A stretch of DNA of 64,000 nucleotides, from positions 7,581,169-7,645,168 of the forward strand of contig NC_079906.1 in the NCBI RefSeq assembly GCF_024868665.1, read 5' to 3'. The stretch comes from Triplophysa rosa. Its lineage: Eukaryota > Chordata > Actinopteri > Cypriniformes > Nemacheilidae. The position numbers and the translations under genes were made by a program. Positions 1 to 10,400 of this stretch are shown one piece after another (position 1 is the stretch's first letter; the number at the start of each line of letters is the position of its first letter). The notes under the pieces are model-generated. The model ran no database searches and was not told where the DNA came from. It was given only the letters and a program-made list of their open reading frames with translations.

Positions 1-333
1 CCCAGTAACGGTTGTTTATGTTGTTGCTTTGAAACCGTTTATTTAAGACACTCTTTTTCACCCAGTTTCACTAAGTTATATTAAGTAATGTCCTGGATTT
101 GTAATGTCATGGTGTCCAAATTTTTGTATTTCCGAAAGTTTCGTCTCGACACATCTCATGAGACTCACATCATATTTGAACTCAACCATATTTGAAGCTC
201 AAAAAATTCATAAAATATTCATTTTCTTTCACAAAACTATCATTTCATTTCCAAGCAAACAATTTTTTAATGATCAGATCCCTGATGTGTTTTTTTTCCT
301 TTAGTCACGGTCAGTGTTATTCTTGTTCTCCAG

Positions 334-1816
334 GCGAGTACTCCCCAGGAACTGCGGCAGTTCTATGAAAGAAACCAGAGCCTGAATCCCAGGTAAGTGA
401 CTCTGAGGACAGAATATTAGTCATCAACCAACATGATCTGCTTTAGTGCAAGTGATACTGGCTCAAAGGTCTAGTGCGTTACAGTTATAGACGTGCACAA
501 CCAGGTTTTTAGTTTGTTGTGAATCGTTTTGTTTTCATTGTTGTGAACATATTTGTTTGTTTTTTATTATTGCACTTTATTAAAGGGATAAATCACCATT
601 GTCATTGTTCCAAATCTGTATAACTTTCTTTGTTCTGCTGAACACAACGGAAGATATCTGAAAGAATGTCAGTAACCAAACAGATCTCATCCCCCCACTG
701 ACTCCTATAGTATTTATTTTTACCTACTATGGCAGTAAATGGGGTATGAGATCTGTTTGGTTACTGACATTCTTCCAAATGTTTAGTAGAACAAAGAAAT
801 GTATACAGGTTTGGAACATCCGGGGGGCGGGGGTTGGGGTGTAAATGATGACAGAATATTAATTTTTGGGTCGCTTTAAGGATACAACAGTTGAACTATT
901 TTATTTTGCGCTTTTCATTTCTCCTTTCATCGTTCATTTTGGGTAAAAAAATTAAAAAAAGATTTATTTACTTTTGCAATAATTGTAGTTGACCTATTCA
1001 TGAGTTACACTTAGCCTCTCTCAACTACAGTCCATCACACAAAAATACACTTATTTTGAACACTGAATTATGTGTTGGTTGTGATTTCTCTCAGTGTCTA
1101 ACCATGCATCAAATTTGTTTTCTAAGTATTCCACGGGAAACTTCTAGTCACCTCAGGCATCTGCTGCTCGGTTTGCTGCAGAGGAACCACAGAGAGCGCA
1201 TGGACTTTGGTCAGTGGACATAAACTTGGATCATGCACTTTACTCCATGAAAACTTGTCTCAAAACAAAGATATTAATATATTAATACAAGATGCGCCAT
1301 TACAATGAATGGGGAGGAATGCTATGCTCAATATGGCCGCTCTAGTGAAGGAAGTCCCGCCTTTCAGTGAAACGAACCAATCGTCAATCAACCAATCGTA
1401 TTGACTGATGATTCTCTGGGGCGGGGCTGTCGTGAGGTGCTTGCCAGCCTGTGTGCATGCGCAGATGAAGCGATCTCGAAAAAGATTATTTTTTAGCACA
1501 ATTTAAGTTTAGCAAACCAAAGTTATGGTACAGTCAGGTTTAATTATTGATAGGAAATATGCTGTTTAATTGTGATTTTTGGCAGCGATTTTAAAAATAT
1601 CTGCCTCCCCATTCAAGTAGATAGGACTGTGGACTTGCTATGATGTAATTAACTGCCCAGAGGCATTGCAAACATGGTGGCGGAGTGGCACGACTTCATA
1701 AACAGACTTTGCTAAAAAAAAATGATAATGCATTAGAATAAAAAAAGAACTGTTTTCTATTTCAGATGAGTTTTTTCACCATCCTTTCCTGGAAGCTAAT
1801 TCATCTGTGAGGAAAT
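334..1816 (+). CDS. ulk1: ulk1 exons: end of kinase C-lobe
   Basis: Three exons (334-392, 1127-1209, 1766-1816) encode the last helices of the protein kinase domain. They read ASTPQELRQFYERNQSLNP, then IPRETSSHLRHLLLGLLQRNHRERMDF, then DEFFHHPFLEANSSVRK. Each has an AG acceptor and GT donor (gtaagt, gtcagt, gtaaga) and the phases run 0-2, 2-1, 1-1. The RN-H-RERM-DF pattern is the usual substrate-independent end of ULK/ATG1 kinases. The 734-bp intron between the first two exons holds an Angel-type foldback element. Confidence 0.92.
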
Positions 1817-4320
1817 GTAAGATGTGCCATTTCAATCTTCGAACGCATCCACTCATTTTTCATTTTTATGCCTGCTTTTTTCCATGTTATAGAATGATAC
1901 CAAAACCATTAAGCTAGCACAAATAGTTGTAAAAGACATAAACAGCATCTCTTTGGTCACAATAAGCTTTGTTTAACTCTTCGTTCGTCTGTGTTAGCCT
2001 CTCCTGTGCCCATGCCCGTGTATCCCAGCACCAGCTCTTCAAGCAGTGGTTCTTCAACATCTCAACTCACTCCTACTCAGGTGACACATCATGCTTTCTT
2101 GTTTCTAATGGCCCCTAGGTAGACTACACCATATAATCCCTTTAGTGTACACTAGACTTAGGTTCCAAATTTTGTCTCATCACCATACCCTGCAATACTG
2201 TATAATGATAAATATATGATTTTTGTTTGACAGTACGACACTGAAACTCAGAAGCCCCTCCCACAGACTAACATCGCACAGTCTCCAGGTTCCTTGTTGA
2301 AGGAGTCGTCTTCATCGGAGTCTGATGACTTTGTCATGGTGCCTGCTCAGTTCACCAGTAAGATGAAACCACACGCGTGTTGACCTACATTGTGTTATGT
2401 AATAAGAAAAACTGTACATTTCTTCTTCTAAATGAAGCATCTCAGATGTAATCCTTCTGTTCACTGGTGCAGGTGAACCAGTTAGCGCAGGAGGCCAGGA
2501 CAGTTTGATGCGCAGCGGGTGAGTGGATGTTTCACATGCATTTGAGTGTTAAAGTGACAAGGGCCACTCACGCACAGTGTATAGAGTTACACACAACGCA
2601 TATATAGATGCTCTTCAACTTTAACCTGCACATTCACTAAAATATTTAGTTTCCACTGTGAGAAGTCAGTTGACCTTTTTCGTATTCATTTCAAGATTTC
2701 AAGTTTTTGTTGTGCCATCTGCCGTCTTATACATTTATAAGATAAATGAGCTATACTGAGTATAGATGTGAGTCATGGATTGTGTGATTTCAGTAGTAAC
2801 CAAGTGACTTGTTAAATATACAGTAGGAGTTATGTACTGTATGTGTATAATGTTCCTTGTAGATAAGTTTTTTGTGTTTGTGTGTCAGACTTGTCATGGC
2901 AACAATGTTCTCTTTTTATGTTTTTACTTCACAAGTGAATATGTGCAGTGAAAGTGGGAATTCTTGAGAAGAAAGGAATTCATACATCAACAGGCAACAA
3001 ATGGTCTCAGTGCACATGACATGTCAATCATTCACCTCTCTCTCTCTCTCTCTCTCTCACTCTCTCTCACTCTCTAGCCCTGTGGATTGTTGTGGCAGTA
3101 GCTACAGTCAGTCTGTGCCTGTTCCAGTGCCAACTCAAAAACAAAACTACCAGAGGATGGAGCAGAACCTACAAGCATCTGACAGGTTGGCTGTATATCA
3201 TTAGCTACGTTTACATGGACAATTGTAATCTGATTAAAAATCCAATCCGAATGAAAATGTTACATATAAAAACGTCAATCAGATTAAAAATGCCCAAACC
3301 GATTGAAATTTTAGTCGTCTCTCTCTCTCTGGGATGTTATAAATTCATAAATGCATAGATATTCTCCTGTGAATGCTTCACAGATGAGTTCTCTGTGTTG
3401 TTTTCCAGGACAGGAGCAGCTCTGTATCACTGCAGCTCAAGTGGATTTCCAACATGTGGAATAGCTGAGGCTTCTCCAGAATCAGGAGGATCCAGACCTT
3501 ATCTACCCTTCCCACAGGGTAAAAAACACTAGATATGATCTGATTTGCATATTAGGATAATAGAGAAGACACTAGAAGTGAGGTTTCAGAATTAACCACC
3601 TGTCTAAAATAACAGCTAAATTCCAGGGTTTAAAGATGATGTGCTTTTTAAAGGATCATTGTGTAATTGTTTAGCGGCATCAAGCGGTGATGTTGTGAAT
3701 GGCAACCAATGGCTCACTCCACCCCTCCCTTTCGAAGCACTACGGTGGCTCTGACAGGACTAAGACGTCGTCACGTTTTCGATTCTTTGCTGAAGGAGAA
3801 AACGTATTTACGAAACGCGTTGTGTAGAGCAGTTTGTCCGTTTAGGGCTACTGTAGAAACAACATGGTGAATTCCATGTAAGGGGACCCACGATGTATGT
3901 AGATAGAAATAGCTCATTCTCAGCTAATAGAAACATAACGCTTCATTATGTAAGGTCTTTATACACCTCTGAAGACATAGTTATGTATATTATATTGCAT
4001 TTCTGTCAAAAGATCCTCCAAAAAATGACACACTTGTCCTTTAATTTATGCAAAATATAGTCTAACAGTAGGTATTATTTATGGTCAATACATTTTCTCA
4101 AATTACGGATAACGTCTTTAATTAGTCAGCATTTATATATTTGGTGTATCATGTAGAAAATGATGATCTGATTTTTATCTTTCAGTGGGAACTTTTCCGA
4201 AAACACCCAATCAGCATGAACCTGTTGGCAGTAGGACAGAGACAAATGCTACCAGTAAAATCCTGTTTCACTGCATGTCATATTCATTTTTATGACTGCT
4301 TGTTTCAGATATCCGAGTCT

Positions 4321-4374
<54 letters not shown>

Positions 4375-4394
4375 GGTTGCTCGTTCATGCGGTC

Positions 4395-4440
<46 letters not shown>

Positions 4441-7400
4441 GTCTCTCAGATGAGTGGCAAAAGCAGTGTAAGGTCTCTCCTCTTTTCACTGACCTTACAG
4501 CCAGGGAACCAACCCTGACCCACAGACACATTGGCAACTGGAACAGTCCAGACTGTGTAGTGCACAGAGTGAGTAATTCAGGACACAACAGACCACAAAT
4601 ACAGTTGCTCCACCAATAACAATAGGTTACTCTCGCAACCCCGGTTCTCTGAAACATAGAGTGGAGAGATCCACCTATGGGAAGGGCATTCGTTCCTGAC
4701 CTCTGCAGAAGCGTCCAATTGCACAAAGTCTGGCTAGACAGAAGGTAAAGGAATGTAACAATGATGGGCTATGAAGACCCCACTCCTAAAACAGAATGTG
4801 CTACCAAGGTTTTGGTGACATCCAATCGGTAGTAACAAATGTATAGGGAGAAGCCCAGCTGGCAGCAGAGCAGATGTCCTGCAGTGATACTCCCCTGAAC
4901 AAAGCTTAAGAGACAGCTAAGCCCCTCATGGAATGAGCTCTGATGTTTCCTGGGGACTGCACTCCCTTCGATTCGTATGCCAATGCTATTGCGCCCACAT
5001 GCCAATGCGAGAGGTGCTGCTTAGATATGGGACTCCCCTTATGAGGGGACGCTCATGTAATAAAGAGCTGGTCGCTTTCTTCCGGAAAGCACTGGTCCTG
5101 GTCATATATGTCTGTAATGCACGAACAGGACACAGAGCATTCAGCTGTATTATTGCTCCTGTATGACATATCGCTTATTGCTCCATGAACTCTCTCTAAG
5201 TCGCTTTGGATAAAAGCGTCTGCTAAATGACTAAATGTAAATGTAATGTCTGTAATGAATGAACAGCATTCAGCCTCTGATCCTCCGCAGAGGAAAAAGG
5301 CGGAGGGTGAAAAGCGGACAGCTCCAACACCTTTGATGTGAATGCATGGAAGCACTTGGGCATAAAAGCCGAGTTAGGCTTAAGAAAAACCTTATCTCCA
5401 CAGAATTTAGTGCACAAGGGATGTACTGAGAGCGCATGTAGCTCACTGACACGTTTGGCTGACGCCAAGGCCAAGAGCAAACCCATCTTGAAGTACAGCA
5501 GCTTCAAGGAAATACCTCCCAGGGGCTCAAAAGGAAGCTGAGACAGAGTCTCCAGTACCATGCAGAGGTCCCATTCAGGGACAGTTTTCCTGATGACTGC
5601 CAAGGAGCGACGGGCACCCTTCATGAATCTGAGGATTAAAGTATGCTGCACGACTGTTGAGCCCTCAAAGCCCACATGACAGGCAGAAATAGCTGCCAGG
5701 TAGACCTTAATTGTTGAAAAAGACCTGCCTTTATCCATTAGGTCAGAAATACAAAATATCAGGAACTGAGCAGTGAGCACTGATATGATGCGAGACCGCG
5801 CCCATCACACCACTCTTCAAACACTTGCCACTTAAAACCATATGCATTTTGTATAGTAGCAACCACACACGGGTGAAGCCCAAGCGCATTTAAGTTTGTC
5901 CTTGCACTGGCCAGGCCCAGAGGAGGAAAGGCATACAGCAGCACCTTGGGCCATGGGTGGGCCAGTGCGTCCACCTCGAGGGGCACGTTCAAGTCATTTA
6001 GCGAGAAGAACATTGGACAATGGGTGTGTTCGCGTGAGGCGAATAGATCTACGGTAGCCTGTCCGAATCTCCTCCATATCATGCCCACTATCTGAGGGTG
6101 TATCAATCTCCATAGAGTGGGTTCCCCCCGATAGAAGGTCTGGGCCTCTGTTCAGAATGCCTGGAACATGAGCCGCGTGTAACAACAGGAAAAACCGCCC
6201 GCTCCACACCAAAAGCTTGTGAGCTAGAGCGTGAACTTTCGATGAGCGCAAACCGCCCTGGCAATTGATATATGCCACCGCTGTAGTATTGTCGCAGCGT
6301 ACAAGCACATGATGTCCTTGCAGGTGAGGCAGAAAATTATTCGGAGATTTCCATATGATCAGGAGCTCTAAATAATGTATGTGTGCTGAACGTAGTCTGC
6401 TCGGCCACAAACCGCAAAAAATTCTGCCTTCCTGGGTTGCACCCCAGCCTGTTAATAGCATCTGTTGTCACGACTTTCCGCATCACTAACATCCCCAGAC
6501 TGGTTCCCTGTGCGTAAAACTCTGCGTCCCTCCAGTGGCGAAGAGCTGCTGTGCAGATGCGCGTCCCTGTTACAGAGCGACAGAGATTGCGTAACGGGCT
6601 GAAATGTAGTGCCAAAACCCATTTCATGAATGCTCTCATTCTCAGGAGTCCCAGAGGCAAAACTTGGGACTGCAATCTAAGGCCCTGCAATAGATGTGAT
6701 GTGTGTAAGCACACGGCAGGTGTCCTGCAGCACTTTCTCTTTCGACTCGGCTATGATGAGCCAATCCTCTATGTATGTCAAAATCCGCATACCTATTCTC
6801 AGGGGAGCCAAGCCAGCCTCCGCACAGTGAGAGCTCGAAAGGAAGGACCGTGAATTCGTAACATATGCCTAGATAGGCGAAACAAAGAAACTTCCTGGGT
6901 GGCAGATAAATGCTTACAGTATGTAGAAAAAAGCATCTTTTAGATCAACCGATGTGAACCAGTCGTTCTGTTTTATGGCGTGCGATGCGCCACTTCTCAC
7001 TGTCAGGGAGTCCCGGCAGGTTAAGCCAAAGTGCGCGCTCCCCCACCACAGAAAGCGCCATGGAGCGCCCGCAAGCTTGGACAGTCTGATGAGCATTACG
7101 GAGGACAAGTCGTTGACCGTAAGGATCTCCTTCCACAAGGTTGACGATCCTTTGTCCAGCTGCCTGGTAAGCAGAGAGACCGACCGGTTCATCGGCGAAC
7201 TGGAGGCTGCCTACGAAGATATCCTCTTCGGGGAACGCAGGATTAGGCAAGTCAGCCCAATTAAGTGATGTCGCGTCCCGGGAGGCCGCGTCGCCGTCCC
7301 CGTGTCCCCCATCGGAGTCAGAAAGGCCGAGCTCGACACACTGGGTCACAGCAACTTTGAGACGATTCCGCAGGAGCTTTTTAGGCAGCACAAGGCAATG

Positions 7401-10400
7401 GCTGCAATGCTCAGGGTTCTCTCCAAAGCCTCTTCTGCATGCTTGAGGCCCAAGCAGACCCCACATAATTCGTGAGAGACCTTAGCGGCGATAAGAGCCC
7501 CACACGTTGCCGGGCAGGCCCTTGATGAGCTGTTCCCGGGAGTAGTGGCAGATTTAGAGAGCGACATAATTGCGAGAAATCTGTGGGGGGCAGCTGTGGA
7601 AAAATACACTAGCGTGGGTGGCTCAGGATGCAAAACACAGCTAACCTGGCTGAATAGACGACTGTCACGTCTGGCGGAGGCTGATCAGACAATATGTCCT
7701 GCTTAAGACACGCAGTGAGCAGTGAATATCCAACGAACTGTGTCCATGCAGAGATCGCGAGAAGCGAATGTCAACTGGAGAACAGAAGAGCAGGCAGTCC
7801 TTCTATGCTCTCAGGTAAGGGGGTGGGGCCTTACCTGGCATTGGCTGCGCGCTTCTGTCTGTCTAGCCAGACTTGGTGCAATTGGATGCTTCTGCAGAGG
7901 TCAGGTACGGATGCCCTTCCCATAGGTGGATCTTGAACACGAGATGATGAAAGAGATCATGTGTAACCGTATTCTTGTATACAAGTCTGTGTATAATGAT
8001 CATAAATCATTTTTATATCACTGCAGTCCTTCTGAAACCTTGTATTTCTATATTTTGTGATCATCCTTTATTATTAGTCACCCTTTATGTTTGTCACTGG
8101 GTTTTGCAAATATCTAACCAATATAAAGTATTAAAAAGTGCTTTTCAACTTTGACAACACAGTATTTAATAATTTAAAAAGTAGAGTTTTTCCATTCCCT
8201 GAAAAACAGCGAATTTAGATATCGGCACAGATATAGGTTTTGGAAGGACAGCGACGTTTTACACTATTGTTCAAAACTTTAAGGTTGTTTGGCTAAAATG
8301 TTTTTCATGATCTTAGAAAATTAAAAGAATGGAATAAGTTATGTAGAGGAAAATCTGTACCAACATATCGTCACTGTTGAACTGATACCTTGTATCTCCA
8401 TTTTTTATAGTGTCATTTTTTTTCATGAAACATTACTTTTGGCCACCCTTCGTGTTTGTGTGTGGGTTAGGTTTCCACAATTTGAACCAATAAGAAGTAT
8501 TAAAAAGATCTTGTCAATCAATGTTGATAATACAGTGTTTAATTCTTAGAGAACTTCAGGGTTTTTTCAGTTTTGGAGATACAAGGTTTCAGTTCGATGG
8601 TGACGATGTTCATTTTTTCTTTACAAAACAAAAATTGTTTTTGATTGTTGACTTGAACTGAATAATGAAGAAAAAGCAGCTATAGTTGAATAGATGACAA
8701 CTTCAATATTGTTTAAAAAGCAACTCGGGAGATCTCAAGAAGCTGGTTGATAAAATGCCAAGAGAACATTTCTGCTTATTCTAGGCAAGGGGACTATAAT
8801 AAAGATGCTAAAATACAAGTTTTATTTGTTTTTTGTAGGCATAACAATTCACATAGTTACATTTTTGTTATTCCTTAGTTTTGATGAGTTTACTGTTATT
8901 TATTCTAAAATGTGGAATAAACTAAGAATGATTAGTGATCCTAAACTCTGTCCTAAATTAAAACCTATTTACTATTTAGAAGTACTGATATAAACGCATT
9001 CTTAGCTATTGTGTAATGTATTATTTGCCTGCACTAGAAAATAGAAAAATGCTTTTTAAATTTGTCAGATAACTTGAAGCACTTTTCATATACAGTATGT
9101 CATTACTCTCCATTTCCTGTGATTCAGTGGGATTTGTATCGGCGACCCAGTTCTAGTCAAGCTACGTCACCGGTTCAGCGAGGTCTGATGGCTCGAAACA
9201 AAACCCTGTCTGACCTAAAGGAGTTGGCGCAGGGCCCCGCCGCTGGGCCCCGTGTGTCCCTGTTCAGGCCGGCGGAGAGAAGAGACACTATCAAAAGGTA
9301 TTAGCCACTGCAGCTTTAGTTCATGATGTTATTCAATGTCATGTATTATCCCTATCATTGCGTCACAATCATTCTTGACACATTGGTGATAATAGTGAGA
9401 TTTAATAATTGACACTGATGTCATTGTGGTTTGCTGCAGGCTGATTATGTGAGTTTGTTTGTTTTGTAGGGCTGTGTGAGGTATTATAGTTGTGGGTCAT
9501 TTGTGTTGTGCAGGTCAGTTAGTACCGGACGTCTCTCAGATAAGCTGCTGAAGGCTGTGTTTGGACCTCAGCTAGACAGAGGCAGCTATGAAAAATTATA
9601 TGCTGACAGAGCCACGGACATCACAGGTATGAGCATGCAATAGATATGAAACAAACCAAATTTACAGAAAAAACAATTATGTTACTGTAAAATTACCAAA
9701 TTATCTTTCCCTGGGGTTCCTATGATGTGATATTTTACCAGAAAATGATAACATGAACTAAATAAAATGTTAAAGGAAAAAAACGTTGTGGAGACTATAA
9801 GTGTAATTGTTTAACTCTATCTTTCTAGCGCCCCCTTGTGGCAGTGATGGCACAGAACAGGGTACATGCAGTCCTGCTGGAGCTGTCTTCACATTGGGCA
9901 CTCCTGAATATGGACGCACGCCTCCTCGCGCTATTCGACCAAGACGTTTCTCAGGTGAGAACTGCAAACCTTATTTTGCATGAGATGAGACATTTGCATG
10001 ATATGTTTTATTGTAACTTTATTTGCTTTTAAAGTGGGCACTCCCAGTCCGACAAGCCCTGGCTGGACCTTTGGCCACTTTCACGAGGCCCACGGTTCAC
10101 CTGACAGTCTGCGCTATGGTTACACAGATCCCGTGGCAGCGAACCTATGTGAGGGCGTGGCCTTTGTGCCACCTGAACTGCCAGAGGAGACACTGATGGA
10201 GGTAAAATAACAGGGCTATACAATTATGAAATTAAGCCAAAGTTAAAATGATAGTTCACCTAAAGATGAAAATTCTGTCAATATTTACTCTCTTGTCATT
10301 TCAAACATGTATGACTTTCTTTCTTCTGCAGAACACAAAAGAAGATCATTTGAAGAATGTTGGTAACCGAACAACAGCGGTACTCGTTCACTTCTATTTA

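Larger units (their letters stand above)
4622..7935 (-). mobile_element. Degraded DIRS-type tyrosine-recombinase retroelement in ulk1 intron
   Basis: DIRS elements copy through RNA but integrate with a tyrosine recombinase. Read on the - strand, broken ORFs appear in the DIRS order: RT-like end (NDWFTSVDLKDAFFYI, about 6914-6965), RNase H-like part (HHVLVRCDNTTAVAYINCQG, HVPGILNRGPDLLSGG, about 6110-6330), VDLFASREHTHC and LYAFPPLGLASA (about 5900-6050), and a recombinase-like ORF (STIKVYLAAISACHVGFEG, then GLLLALASAKRVSELHAL, 5223-5780). Frameshifts and stops separate them, so it is inactive. Inverted terminal repeats frame it. It lies antisense to ulk1 in a 4.5-kb intron and carries a nested SINE-like tail. 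Confidence 0.85.

Noticed and set aside
4141..4726. Ser/Leu-rich and Arg/Glu-rich ORFs over CT tracts
   Set aside because: They are translations of dinucleotide repeats on both strands.
5223..5780. Host gene with a recombinase-like domain
   Set aside because: It is the recombinase part of the DIRS element, in element orientation and within its terminal repeats.
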